Shown here one piece after another: positions 8,874 to 18,184 of a stretch of DNA of 64,000 nt (positions are counted from its first letter, which is position 1; each line of letters starts with the position of its first letter). The notes below the pieces were generated by a model that did no database searches, was not told the origin of the DNA, and saw only the letters and a list, made by a program, of their open reading frames with translations. The stretch spans positions 186,001-250,000 of the forward strand of contig NZ_JACAOS010000016.1 in NCBI RefSeq assembly GCF_013386165.1, in the 5' to 3' direction. The translations under genes were made by a program, and so were the position numbers. This DNA comes from Pseudomonas gingeri (lineage in GTDB: Bacteria; Pseudomonadota; Gammaproteobacteria; Pseudomonadales; Pseudomonadaceae).

Positions 8874-9497
8874 TCATGAAGTAAAGAGGGCGTTGAAGGC
8901 GCGGGCGCGGCGGGTCACTTCCTGGGTGCTGTCGGCACCGAACAGGCCATGGATCACGGCCAGCAGGTCGGCACCGTGGGCCACCAGCGGGGCGGCGTTG
9001 TCCAGGGTGATGCCGCCGATCACCGCGATCGGCAATTGCAGCAGCGGGCGCGCGCGTTGCAGCAGTGCCACGTCGGCGGCAGGGGCGCCGGGCTTGGTGT
9101 TGGAGTTGAAGAAGCGCCCGAAGGCGACATAACTGGCGCCTTCCCGGGCCGCCTGTTCGGCGAGTTCCAGCTGCGCGTGGCAGGTGGCGCCGATAATGGC
9201 CCGGCTGCCCAGCAGCGAGCGGGCCGGTGTCAGCGGGCCGTCGGTCTGCCCCAGGTGCACGCCAACCCCCAGCCGTGCCGCCAGTTCGGCGTCGTCGTTG
9301 ATGATCAGGCGGGTCTTGTAGCGTTCGCAGAGCACCCGCAGGGCTTCGGCTTCGCGCAGGCGACGGGCCTCATCGGTGCTTTTGTCGCGGTACTGCAGCA
9401 AGGTCACGCCGCCATCCAATGCCGCCTCGACATAAGACAGGAACTTGCCGGCCAGCAATTGGCTATCGGTGATGGCATAGAGGCCGCGTAGTTTCAT
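8874..9497 (-). CDS. thiE: Thiamine-phosphate synthase
   Basis: ThiE joins HMP-diphosphate to the thiazole phosphate to give thiamine monophosphate. It is a TIM barrel of 207 residues with the family motifs LQYRDK, LIINDDAELA, GVHLGQTD, GATCH and AIGGI-like VIGGITLDN. It lies between thiD and hemL on the same strand and its stop overlaps the longer hemL start by three bases. Note that it lacks any attached ThiD domain; the two activities are separate genes here. Confidence 0.97.
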   Translation of the reverse strand: MKLRGLYAITDSQLLAGKFLSYVEAALDGGVTLLQYRDKSTDEARRLREAEALRVLCERYKTRLIINDDAELAARLGVGVHLGQTDGPLTPARSLLGSRAIIGATCHAQLELAEQAAREGASYVAFGRFFNSNTKPGAPAADVALLQRARPLLQLPIAVIGGITLDNAAPLVAHGADLLAVIHGLFGADSTQEVTRRARAFNALFTS

Positions 9498-9544
9498 TGG
9501 GATAGCTTCATCGGATCAGCCTCGGGGGTTGGAAGCGCTGGAGG

Positions 9545-10342
9545 TTACGAGCAGAAATCCAGGGGCAGGCGTCGGGGTACGAACTGGCCTTTGCCCAGTT
9601 GCTCGGCATCGCGCAGGGTCCGCCAGGTGTAGTTCAGCGCGGTCTGCACGGCGCTGACCAGGCCTTCGCCCAGGGCCAGGCGTCCGGCGAGGGTGCTCGC
9701 CAGGGTGCAGCCGGAGCCGTGATAACTGCCGGGCAGGCGCTGGCATTTGAAGGTCTGGCGGGTGCCGTCGCGGCTGTACAGGCGGTTGTGGATTTCATCT
9801 TCGTCGCCATGTCCGCCGGTGATCAGCAGGTGTTGGCAGAACGGCAGGAGTTTTTCCGCGCATTCGTCGGCGCTGCCTTCGGGCAGTTCGGCGAGGATGC
9901 GTGCTTCCGGGAGGTTGGGGGTGGAGATGGTCGCCAGCGGCAGCAGGCGTTCGCGCATGGCATAGCCGACTTCGTCCTTGCCCAGGCGCCCGCCGCCGCC
10001 GGCGCGCAGCACCGGGTCGCAGACCAGCGGCAGGTGCGGGTGCGCCAGGAGCAGTTCGACCACGGTGTCGACCATTTCCAGGGAGCCGAGCATGCCCAGC
10101 TTGACGGCCGCCACGGTCGAGTCGTTGAGCACGGCATTGGCCTGGGCCAGCACCCACTCACGGTCGAGCACGCGGAAATCGCTGACGTTGACCGTGTCTT
10201 GCACGGTCAGCGCGGTTACCGCAGGAGCGGCATGGCAACCCTGGGCGAGCAGGGCTTCGATATCTGCCTGGAGGCCGGCACCGCCACTGGGATCGTGGCC
10301 GGACAGACAGAGGACAACGGGACGTGAGCTGTAGGTATTCAT
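9545..10342 (-). CDS. thiD: Hydroxymethylpyrimidine/phosphomethylpyrimidine kinase
   Basis: ThiD phosphorylates HMP and HMP-phosphate for thiamine synthesis. The start at 10342 gives MNTYSSRPVVLCLSGHDPSG and 265 residues, typical of ribokinase-fold ThiD; the ATG at 10363 is less likely. Motifs are GHDPSGGAGLQADI near the N-terminus, DPVLRAGGG, and the anion-hole GSYHGSGCTLAS. It is the first gene of the leftward thiD-thiE-hemL unit and divergent from ladS, the arrangement I recall for P. aeruginosa. Confidence 0.97.
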   Translation of the reverse strand: MNTYSSRPVVLCLSGHDPSGGAGLQADIEALLAQGCHAAPAVTALTVQDTVNVSDFRVLDREWVLAQANAVLNDSTVAAVKLGMLGSLEMVDTVVELLLAHPHLPLVCDPVLRAGGGGRLGKDEVGYAMRERLLPLATISTPNLPEARILAELPEGSADECAEKLLPFCQHLLITGGHGDEDEIHNRLYSRDGTRQTFKCQRLPGSYHGSGCTLASTLAGRLALGEGLVSAVQTALNYTWRTLRDAEQLGKGQFVPRRLPLDFCS

Positions 10343-10628
10343 GGAGCGCGAGCTTACCACCAAACGCTTTTTTCGGGACCGCCCGCCCGGCGTTGAATTT
10401 GCGCCCTGAAGCTTTTTTCAGCGCGGCCGATAACCCTTCGCTATATAGCGCGATTGTGCGTTGTGACGCCCGTTCTAGAGCCTTTGGATAAAATATTTCA
10501 ATGGTGTGTTTTAGCCATCAGTGGCTATGCTAAAGTGGATCCAAACGAATAACAGGTCATGATGTTTCACGTCGTCTCAAAGGGAAGGGGGGCTCCTGAC
10601 GCGACTTGATTGACCACGCTGGGGCTGT

Positions 10629-13013
10629 ATGCGCTATTTGCTGCTGATTTTGTTGAGCTGGCTGCCGCTGTTGGCGAGTGCAGTCGAGTTTGATGAGACC
10701 ACTCAGAGCCTGCCTCTGGGCCGAGTCATGCAGGTATTCGAAGACGCGAGCGGCCAAGCCGATATCGCGCAGGTTGCCTCGCCCGCCATGGCGGCCCAGT
10801 TCCATCAGCACAATAAGGCCTCGCTCAATGCCGGCTATTCGCTGTCGGCGTTCTGGCTCAAGGTCGACCTGACCTACACGCCGAAGAATCCCAACACCCC
10901 GCGCATCTGGTTGCTGGAGTTGGCCTATCCGCCGATGAAGCACATCGAGCTCTATCTACCGGGCGCCGATGGTGGCTACCACCTGGCCCAGCGCACCGGT
11001 AATGACCTGCCGTTCGCCAGCCGCCCGATCAAGCAGAACAACTATCTGTTCGAACTGCCGTTCACCCCCAATCAAAGCCAGACCGTCTATCTGCGGCTGC
11101 AAACCGAAGGCTCGATGCAGGCGCCGCTGACCCTCTGGTCGATGCAGGCCTACCTCGAAGAGCAACCGGTGCGGTTGTATGTATTAGGGCTGATTTATGG
11201 CGTGCTGCTGGGGATGCTGGTCTACAACCTGTTCATCTACCTCAGCGTGCGCGACACCAGCTACCTCTATTACATCTTCTATATCGCTTCGTTCGGCTTC
11301 TACCAACTGTCGGTCAATGGCGCCGCGACGCAGTATTTCTGGCCGGACAGCCCTTGGTGGGCCAACGCCTCGACGCCTTTCTTCATAGGCCTGGCGGGTT
11401 TCTTCGGTTGCCAGTTCACCCGCAGCTTCCTGCACACCAGGGCCTACGGTCGCTGGCTGGACCGGCTGTTGTTGCTGTTGATGGCCTACAGCGTGGTGGT
11501 CACGGGGCTGTCGCTGATGACCAGCTATGCCTTGGCCCTGCGCCTGGCAACCCTCCTGGCCCTGGCGTTCACCGTGACCATTTTTGTCGCCGGGATCAGC
11601 GCCTGGTATCGCGGATTGCGGGTGGCGCGTTACTTCATCATCGCCTGGTCGGCGTTCCTGCTCGGCGGTCTGGTCAACACCCTGATGGTGTTGGGTTACC
11701 TGCCGAACGTGTTCCTGACCATGTATGCCAGCCAGCTCGGCTCGGCCCTGGAGGTCGGCCTGTTGTCCCTGGCCCTGGCCGACCGGATCAACACCATGCG
11801 CGCGCAGCAGGCGCAGACCTTGCTCGAGTCCGGGCAGAAGCTGGAAGGGCTGAACCGCGAGCTGGCCAACAGCAATCGGCTCAAGGACGAGTTCCTCGCC
11901 ACCGTCACCCATGAACTGCGCACGCCGATGAACGGTGTCATCGGCTCCCTGGAGCTGATGCAGACCCTGGAGCTGGATGGGGAGCTGGCGCAATACCAGC
12001 AGACGGCGGCAGGTTCCGCCCGGGACATGATGCGCATGGTCAATGGCATCCTGACCCTGACCGAATTGCAGGCAGGCCGGCTCAAGGTGACGACGCAGTC
12101 ATTCGGCCTGCGGCGCTTGCTCGATGGCTTGCAGGAACAGTTCGCCGGTCGCGTGCAGGGCAAGGGCCTGCATTTCGCCATTGAAGTGGACGACAACGTG
12201 CCGGACAGTCTCCACGGCGACGCGCAGAAGATCCTGCAGTGCCTGGAGTGCCTGGTGGACAACGCCATCAAGTTCACCCGCGAAGGTGGGCTGGTGCTGC
12301 GGGTCCACGGCCAGCAGGTGGCGGAACAGCAATGGGCCCTGTCGTTTGCGGTGATCGACAGCGGCATCGGTTTTATCGACCTGGATGAAGCCACGCTCTA
12401 TCAGCGTTTCTTCCAGCTCGATGGCTCGATGACTCGCGAATATGGCGGCCTGGGGATTGGCTTGGCGATTTGTCGGCAATTGATCGATTTGCTGGGTGGT
12501 CACCTCACCCATCAATCGGAGCCGGGCATGGGCAGTCGCTTCCAGCTTGACGTCGAAGTCGATGCGTTGATCCCGAGGGCGTTGCGGTCTTCGGCGTCGT
12601 CGGTGGCGCGTTATCCCTACGACTGCACCCTGCTGCTGGTGGATGACAACAACGTCAGCCAATTGGTGGTGCGCGGCATGTTGCTCAAATTGGGCTATCG
12701 GGTCTTCACCGCAGTCGATGCCCGAGCCGCCCTTGATGTGCTGCACGGGCAGGCGGTGGATGCGCTGTTGCTCGATTGCTCACCACAACCGGCGGACGAA
12801 GTGTTGCTCTGCCGTCAGTTGCGGGCCATGCCCGGCGGCGCCGACCTGCTGATCCTGGCCCTGGTCAGCTCGACCGAGGCCAGCGAACGCGAGCGCTGCC
12901 TGGCGGCCGGGGTCACGGACACCTTGTCGAAACCGGTGCGTTTCGAGGAGCTGAAGAGCCTGTTGGCCCGCCGTCTATTGGCCGCCACAGAGGGTGAAAG
13001 CGCCGGTACTTAG
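10629..13013 (+). CDS. ladS: Hybrid sensor histidine kinase LadS
   Basis: The 794-residue protein has a signal sequence (about 1-19), a periplasmic 7TMR-DISMED2 domain (about 25-165), a seven-helix 7TMR-DISM membrane region (about 185-395), a HisKA domain with His428 in VTHELRTPMNG, an HATPase domain (GGLGIGLAICRQLI) and a C-terminal receiver with Asp716 in ALLLDCSPQ and the lysine of LSKPV. Length, domain order and neighbourhood (thiD upstream, aidB-like and amn downstream) agree with P. aeruginosa LadS, a calcium-responsive kinase that stimulates the GacS/GacA-Rsm pathway and favours biofilm over virulence. Conserved function in this species is inference. Confidence 0.93.
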   Translation: MRYLLLILLSWLPLLASAVEFDETTQSLPLGRVMQVFEDASGQADIAQVASPAMAAQFHQHNKASLNAGYSLSAFWLKVDLTYTPKNPNTPRIWLLELAYPPMKHIELYLPGADGGYHLAQRTGNDLPFASRPIKQNNYLFELPFTPNQSQTVYLRLQTEGSMQAPLTLWSMQAYLEEQPVRLYVLGLIYGVLLGMLVYNLFIYLSVRDTSYLYYIFYIASFGFYQLSVNGAATQYFWPDSPWWANASTPFFIGLAGFFGCQFTRSFLHTRAYGRWLDRLLLLLMAYSVVVTGLSLMTSYALALRLATLLALAFTVTIFVAGISAWYRGLRVARYFIIAWSAFLLGGLVNTLMVLGYLPNVFLTMYASQLGSALEVGLLSLALADRINTMRAQQAQTLLESGQKLEGLNRELANSNRLKDEFLATVTHELRTPMNGVIGSLELMQTLELDGELAQYQQTAAGSARDMMRMVNGILTLTELQAGRLKVTTQSFGLRRLLDGLQEQFAGRVQGKGLHFAIEVDDNVPDSLHGDAQKILQCLECLVDNAIKFTREGGLVLRVHGQQVAEQQWALSFAVIDSGIGFIDLDEATLYQRFFQLDGSMTREYGGLGIGLAICRQLIDLLGGHLTHQSEPGMGSRFQLDVEVDALIPRALRSSASSVARYPYDCTLLLVDDNNVSQLVVRGMLLKLGYRVFTAVDARAALDVLHGQAVDALLLDCSPQPADEVLLCRQLRAMPGGADLLILALVSSTEASERERCLAAGVTDTLSKPVRFEELKSLLARRLLAATEGESAGT

Positions 13014-13090
13014 GCGCTTATGTCACTTTTTTCGCGGCGATACGCGTGATTCACTGGGCTCCTTGGCACTTTGCAAAGGAGCCCGACAGC

Positions 13091-14740
13091 ATGAATCTCC
13101 ATCAGTACGCTGAAACCCACGAGGTCACCAACCAGCCACCGTCGCTGGACGGGACCAATCTCTATCGCATCGACCTGCCGCTGCAAGAGTGGGCGCGGCG
13201 GTTTGGCGCCGGCTGGGCGGAATCGCGGATCGAGGCCTATGGCGCCCTGGCCGGCGGGCCGCTGATGGAGGCGGGGTTTCTCGCCAACCAGAACAAGCCG
13301 GTGTTTGTCAGCCATGATCGTTATGGTCATCGCCAGGACCTGGTGGAATTCCATCCGGCCTATCACGAGTTGATGCGCACCGCCGTCGAACACGGCTTGC
13401 CGTCGTTGCCCTGGACCGATCCGCAAGAGGGCGCCCATGTTGCCCGCGCCGCCATGACCTACCTGCACAGCCAGGCCGAGGCCGGTACCGGCTGTCCACT
13501 GACGATGACCTTCGCCTGCGTGCCGGCCTTGCGCCTGCAACCGGAGATCGCCGGGCAATGGCTGCCGAGCATTCTCAGTACTCAATACGACCCGCGTAAT
13601 CTCGGCATTGCCCACAAGACCGGGGCGACTATCGGCATGGCCATGACCGAGAAGCAGGGCGGCACCGACGTGCGTGCCAACACCACCCGGGCTTATCCCG
13701 TCGGTGCTGGCGGCCCGGGGCAGCCTTACGAGTTGGTGGGGCACAAATGGTTCTGTTCGGCGCCCATGTGCGACGCCTTCCTGACCCTGGCCCAGACCGA
13801 CAAGGGCCTGACCTGCTTCCTGCTGCCGCGGCACCGCCCGGATGACAGCCGTAACCAGTTCTATATCCAGCGCTTGAAAAACAAGCTGGGCAACTGCTCG
13901 AACGCTTCGAGCGAAGTGGAGTTCCGTGGCGCTTTGGCCTGGATGATTGGCGAGGAAGGGCGCGGTGTGCCGACCATTATCGAAATGGTGGCGATGACCC
14001 GTTTCGACTGCATGGTCGGCTCCAGTGCCTTGATGCGCCAGGCGCTGACCCAGGCCAGTCATCATTGTGCCCATCGGTTGGTTGGTGGTCGCGTGCTCGC
14101 CGAGCAGCCGCTGATGCAGAACGTGCTCGCCGACCTGGCGCTGGAGAGCGAGGCGGCGCTGGCCTTGAGCTTGCGTATGGGGCGTGCGCTGGATCGTCTG
14201 GGGGACGACCATGAAGCGAAATTTGCCCGTTTGGTGACGGCGGTGGGCAAATACTGGATCTGCAAACGTGCGCCGGCGATGATCAACGAAGCGGCCGAGT
14301 GCATGGGGGGGGCCGGGTATGTGGAGGACAGCATTCTTCCACGTCTTTATCGCGAAGCGCCGGTCAACTCGACCTGGGAAGGATCAGGGAACGTGCAATG
14401 CCTGGATGTGCTGCGTTCGCTGTCCAAGGAGCCCGGCGTGCTGGAAGTGCTGTTCAGCGAGTTGGGCGATGGTCATGGGGACAAGCGCCTGGCCCGGCAT
14501 ATCGAACACTTGAAGTTGGCGTTTACCGACACCCACGATATCCAGTACCGCGCCCGACAACTGACCGAAGACATTGCCCTGGCGTTGCAGGCCAAGTTGC
14601 TGCTGGAGGCGGGCAATGCCGAGGTCAGCGATGGTTTTATCGCCAGTCGGCTGGAGGCCGGAGGTCGGGTCTACGGCACCTTGCCCCGTGGGGTGAATGT
14701 CGAGGCCATCGTGGCCCGTTCGACGCCGCAGGGGGGCTGA
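13091..14740 (+). CDS. aidB: AidB-like acyl-CoA dehydrogenase family flavoprotein
   Basis: The 549-residue protein resembles E. coli AidB along its length: VTNQPPSLDGTNLYRIDLPL, FHPAYHELM, MAMTEKQGGTDVRANTT, HKWFCSAPMCDAFL, MTRFDCMVGSSALMR and STWEGSGN. AidB is an FAD protein of the adaptive response to alkylation that binds DNA through its C-terminal domain. The start at 13091 has AAGGAG nine bases upstream; the frame is open further upstream but that part is not protein-like. It follows ladS by 77 bases and may be cotranscribed. I see no Ada gene nearby, so control by Ada is unproven. Confidence 0.9.
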   Translation: MNLHQYAETHEVTNQPPSLDGTNLYRIDLPLQEWARRFGAGWAESRIEAYGALAGGPLMEAGFLANQNKPVFVSHDRYGHRQDLVEFHPAYHELMRTAVEHGLPSLPWTDPQEGAHVARAAMTYLHSQAEAGTGCPLTMTFACVPALRLQPEIAGQWLPSILSTQYDPRNLGIAHKTGATIGMAMTEKQGGTDVRANTTRAYPVGAGGPGQPYELVGHKWFCSAPMCDAFLTLAQTDKGLTCFLLPRHRPDDSRNQFYIQRLKNKLGNCSNASSEVEFRGALAWMIGEEGRGVPTIIEMVAMTRFDCMVGSSALMRQALTQASHHCAHRLVGGRVLAEQPLMQNVLADLALESEAALALSLRMGRALDRLGDDHEAKFARLVTAVGKYWICKRAPAMINEAAECMGGAGYVEDSILPRLYREAPVNSTWEGSGNVQCLDVLRSLSKEPGVLEVLFSELGDGHGDKRLARHIEHLKLAFTDTHDIQYRARQLTEDIALALQAKLLLEAGNAEVSDGFIASRLEAGGRVYGTLPRGVNVEAIVARSTPQGG

Positions 14741-14757
14741 GGGCAAACACGGATATT

Positions 14758-14888
14758 GTGGCGAGCGGGCTTGCCCGCGCTCGGCTGCGAAGCAGTCGCA
14801 AAACCGATCACCCTGTTCTACCTGACACACCGCAATCACTGGTTTTAGGGTTGCTTCGCAACCCAGCGCGGGCAAGCCCGCTCACCAC
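14758..14888. repeat. REPIN, long GTGGCGAGCGGGC type
   Basis: This is the second copy of the 130-base palindrome at 744-874, with the same arms and a different centre. It lies between the AidB-like gene and amn. Confidence 0.85.
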
Positions 14889-14972
14889 AAGGGTAAGTGC
14901 TGAACGGAAAGCCACTGTTCCCGTCTGACGATGTTGCAGGCAAGATGAAGGTCTGCAACATCAGAAGACAGG

Positions 14973-16445
14973 ATGCTCTCCGTGACCGAAGCTTTTATTG
15001 TCGTGCAATCCCCCGAACAAGCCGTGGACCGTCTGGCCGAACTCCACGAGCGTGCCACCAGTGCTCTGAGCCAGGCGCTCAAGCGTTACCTCAAGGACCG
15101 CGTCGAACCCGATGCCGCCCAGCGCGCCCTGTTCCGCTACCCCGAATTACGCCTGACCTACACCTACCAGGGTGAAGTTCCCGCCACTACCCGGGCCTAC
15201 GCCAAGGTCCAGTTGCCGGGCACCTACAGCGTTACCGTCACGCACCCGGCGGCGTTCCGCAAATATTTGCTGGAGCAACTGGTACCGCTGATGCGCGACT
15301 TCACCGTGACGGTGGAAGTGGGCGTCAGCGAACAGAACATTCCTTACCCGTACGTGGTCGAGCAGGGCGATGAACTGGCCGGCTCCGGCGTCACCGCCTC
15401 GGCCCTGGCGCGGGTTTTCCCGAGCACTGATCTGTCGGCCGCCACCGATGACATCGCCGATGGCCTGCACGACTGGGAAAACACTTCGCCCTTGCCCCTG
15501 GCCCTGTTCGATGCCGCCCGGGTGGATTTCTCCCTGCGGCGCCTGGTGCATTACACCGGCAGCGACTGGCGCCATGTGCAGCCATGGATCCTGCTGACCA
15601 ACTACCACCGCTATGTCGATCAGTTCATCCTGCATGGCTTGCAGCAGCTACGTGACGACCCACGTTTCGTGCGTATGGTCTTGCCGGGCAACGTGATCAT
15701 CGACAAGAGCATGGAATACGGCGAGGCCCAGGCCGTGGCCGCCGGCGTGGTCTGGCACCGCTACCAGATGCCGGCGTATCACCTGCAAGCTTCCGACGGC
15801 CATGGTGTGACCCTGGTGAATATCGGCGTCGGCCCGTCCAACGCGAAGAACATTACCGACCACCTGGCGGTGCTGCGTCCGCATTGCTGGCTGATGATCG
15901 GCCACTGTGGCGGCCTGCGCCAGTCCCAGACCATCGGCGACTATGTACTGGCCCACGCGTATATGCGGCGCGACGGGATTCTCGACCGGGTGGTGCCGCC
16001 GAACATCCCGATTCCGGCCCTGGCCGAAGTGCAGATGGCTTTGCAGCAGGCGGCGGCCAACGTCACCGGCGAACGTGGCGACGACCTGAAGAAACGTCTG
16101 CGCACCGGCACCGTATTGACTTACGACGACCGTAACTGGGAACTGCGTTGGGCCCAGGAACGGCCGTTGATCAACCTGTCCCGCGCCGTGGCCGTGGACA
16201 TGGAAAGCGGCACCATCGCCGCCCAGGGTTATCGTCTGCGGGTGCCGTACGGCACCTTGCTCTGTGTCTCGGACAAGCCGCTGCACAGTGAAATCAAACT
16301 GCCGGGCTCGGCGAACGCCTTCTATGAGCGGGCTGTCAGCCAGCACTTGAAGATCGGCATTGCGGCGGTGGACCTGCTGCGCACCGAGTTGCATTCGCTG
16401 CATTCGCGCAAGCTGCGCAGTTTTGACGAGCCGCCGTTCCGTTAA
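14973..16445 (+). CDS. amn: AMP nucleosidase
   Basis: Amn cleaves AMP to adenine and ribose 5-phosphate in the cytoplasm. The 490-residue protein has an N-terminal AMP-nucleosidase domain (about 20-200) and a C-terminal nucleoside-phosphorylase-fold domain: NIGVGPSNAKNITDHLA, MIGHCGGLR, AVDMESGTIAAQGYR and LLCVSDKPLH. The ATG at 14973 has AGAAG upstream. A GTG at 14982 with ACAGGA upstream would give MTEAFIVVQ and may be the real start. Its position after ladS and the AidB-like gene matches P. aeruginosa. Confidence 0.96.
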   Translation: MLSVTEAFIVVQSPEQAVDRLAELHERATSALSQALKRYLKDRVEPDAAQRALFRYPELRLTYTYQGEVPATTRAYAKVQLPGTYSVTVTHPAAFRKYLLEQLVPLMRDFTVTVEVGVSEQNIPYPYVVEQGDELAGSGVTASALARVFPSTDLSAATDDIADGLHDWENTSPLPLALFDAARVDFSLRRLVHYTGSDWRHVQPWILLTNYHRYVDQFILHGLQQLRDDPRFVRMVLPGNVIIDKSMEYGEAQAVAAGVVWHRYQMPAYHLQASDGHGVTLVNIGVGPSNAKNITDHLAVLRPHCWLMIGHCGGLRQSQTIGDYVLAHAYMRRDGILDRVVPPNIPIPALAEVQMALQQAAANVTGERGDDLKKRLRTGTVLTYDDRNWELRWAQERPLINLSRAVAVDMESGTIAAQGYRLRVPYGTLLCVSDKPLHSEIKLPGSANAFYERAVSQHLKIGIAAVDLLRTELHSLHSRKLRSFDEPPFR

Positions 16446-16508
16446 GCCCGGCCAACCCCGTCATCCGAGGTGGTGGCGTACGCAGGCTTTGCGTTCGCCA
16501 CTGGCCTT

Positions 16509-16590
16509 GTGGGAGCTGGCTTGCCGGCGATGGGGCCCTGAAGTCTTGCAGCGCTCCAGCAGACGCCATCGCCAGCAAGCCGGCGCCTAC
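16509..16590. repeat. REPIN, GTGGGAGCTGGCTTGC type
   Basis: Two inverted REP units, GTGGGAGCTGGCTTGCCGGC and an inverse ending GGCGCCTAC, stand about 35 bases apart between amn and rluE. Confidence 0.8.
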
Positions 16591-16663
16591 AGGATGTGTG
16601 CTGGAAATAATGGGCGACACACCCTAGCATGGCGGCTCCTGATCCTCAGATGTCCTCTTTGCC

Positions 16664-17296
16664 ATGTCTCGTCCACCCCGTCCCGTTGTGCGTCATTCGG
16701 CCGCGAAAACCCCTGTCGCGCCGCGTCGGGTTGCCAAGGCCGCGCCGGTCGAACCCAAACTGATCCTGTTCAACAAACCCTTCGATGTGCTGACGCAGTT
16801 CAGCGATGGAGAAGGGCGCGCGACGCTCAAGGATTTTATCGACGTAGCGGGTGTCTACCCCGCCGGTCGGCTGGACCGCGACAGCGAGGGGCTGCTGTTG
16901 CTGACCAACGACGGCCAGCTCCAGGCGCGTATTGCCGACCCCAAGCACAAGCTGGCGAAAACCTATTGGGTGCAGGTCGAGGGCACGCCGAGCGCCGAGC
17001 AGATCGAGCAATTGCAAAAGGGCGTGGAGTTGAACGACGGCATGACCTTGCCCGCCCAGGCGCGGCAGATCGACGAACCGGCGCTCTGGCCGCGCAACCC
17101 GCCGGTGCGGTTTCGCCAAAGCATTCCCACTTCCTGGCTGGAACTGATTATTCGCGAGGGGCGTAACCGTCAGGTTCGGCGCATGACGGCGGCAGTGGGC
17201 TTGCCGACCTTGCGCCTGGTGCGGGTGCGCATCGGTGATTGGACCCTGGATGGACTGGATCAAGGTCAGTGGCGAGAAGTGCCGGCGCGTTTGTAG
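16664..17296 (+). CDS. rluE: 23S rRNA pseudouridine(2457) synthase
   Basis: The RsuA-family fold begins at about residue 30 (LILFNKPFDVLTQFS) after a basic, Pro-rich tail of 29 residues. The catalytic aspartate is in PAGRLDRDSEGLLLLTNDG. The stretches WPRNPPVRFRQSIPTSWLEL and EGRNRQVRRMTAAVGLPTLRLVR follow the E. coli RluE pattern closely, so position 2457 is the expected target rather than an RsuA or RluB site. The gene is a single unit between a REPIN and the convergent DUF2788 gene. There is no S4 domain, as is usual for RluE. Confidence 0.93.
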   Translation: MSRPPRPVVRHSAAKTPVAPRRVAKAAPVEPKLILFNKPFDVLTQFSDGEGRATLKDFIDVAGVYPAGRLDRDSEGLLLLTNDGQLQARIADPKHKLAKTYWVQVEGTPSAEQIEQLQKGVELNDGMTLPAQARQIDEPALWPRNPPVRFRQSIPTSWLELIIREGRNRQVRRMTAAVGLPTLRLVRVRIGDWTLDGLDQGQWREVPARL

Positions 17297-17308
17297 CGTG
17301 TGTGGGCT

Positions 17309-17518
17309 TTAAAGCGACCCGGACTCGATCAACCCGATCACTACGCTCTTGATCACAAAGGCGACGATACCCAGGCCCAGCACGAAGAACAGGATAAAGG
17401 TGCCGAAGCGCCCGGCCTTGGATTTCTTCGCCAGGTCCCAGACGATAAAGCCCATGAAAATGACCAGGATGCTGACCAGGCCGGTCATCATCCACTCTTC
17501 GAAAACGGCAGGATCCAT
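17309..17518 (-). CDS. DUF2788 small membrane protein
   Basis: The 69-residue protein has two membrane helices (about residues 10-30 and 40-62) separated by a short basic loop (KKSKAGR). The start MDPAVFEEWMMTGLVS and the length fit DUF2788, a pseudomonad family of unknown role. It converges with rluE, with 12 bases between the stops, and lies downstream of the Lrp-like regulator. Confidence 0.85.
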   Translation of the reverse strand: MDPAVFEEWMMTGLVSILVIFMGFIVWDLAKKSKAGRFGTFILFFVLGLGIVAFVIKSVVIGLIESGSL

Positions 17519-17609
17519 CAGACCTCTCCAGCGCGAGTAGGGCGCGAAACCGTTCGATTATACGCCATGGGCGGCAGCGCATCTGATCTCGGGCAATAAA
17601 GCGATCTCT

Positions 17610-18089
17610 TCAACTGCGCAAATGGGTCAACGGCAACTCGGTGCTGTTGAGCACCTGGTTCAGCACAAAGCTGGAGCGCACGCTGGTCACCCCTTCGATG
17701 CGCGTCAGGTGCCCCAGCAGCAGTTTCTGGTAGTGATCCATGTCCGGCACCACCACCTTCAACTGATAGTCGGCGTCCATCCCCGTCACCAGGCTGCACT
17801 CCAGCACCTGGGGCAGGGTGCGGATCGCCGCCTCGAAGTTTTCGAAACGCTCCGGGGTGTGCCGGTCCATGCCGATCAGCACATAGGCGGTCAGGCTCAG
17901 GCCGAGCATCTTGCGGTCGAGCAACGCCACCTGACGGGAAATATAACCGTCGTCTTCCAATTGCTTGACCCGCCGCGAACAGGGCGAGGGTGACAGGCCG
18001 ATACGCTCGGCCAACTCCTGGTTGGAGATGCGGGCGTCGCGTTGCAATTCCGCCAGAATGCTAAGGTCATATCGGTCAAGTTTGCTCAT
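17610..18089 (-). CDS. lrp: Lrp/AsnC family transcriptional regulator
   Basis: The 159-residue protein has an N-terminal helix-turn-helix (about 5-60, ELQRDARISNQELAERIGLSPSPCSRRVKQLEDDGYI) and a C-terminal RAM domain (about 65-150) that binds amino acids and mediates octamer assembly. The sequence is close to the global Lrp group rather than to AsnC or BkdR, though I cannot separate paralogues by eye. The upstream AT-rich segment (about 18100-18165) could hold autoregulatory sites. It is divergent from the putative small RNA at 18185-18446. Confidence 0.9.
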   Translation of the reverse strand: MSKLDRYDLSILAELQRDARISNQELAERIGLSPSPCSRRVKQLEDDGYISRQVALLDRKMLGLSLTAYVLIGMDRHTPERFENFEAAIRTLPQVLECSLVTGMDADYQLKVVVPDMDHYQKLLLGHLTRIEGVTSVRSSFVLNQVLNSTELPLTHLRS

Positions 18090-18184
18090 CGCTCAGGCCT
18101 TTCTAATAACTATTGCGGTAAATTATCTATCTTAAGTTAAAAATTGCGCAAGACATGTTTATTTGAGCAATGTTCGCAATCCTG

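Noticed and set aside
13010..14212. Minus-strand ORF of 400 codons
   Set aside because: It is antisense to the AidB-like gene; His/Gln-rich shadow composition.
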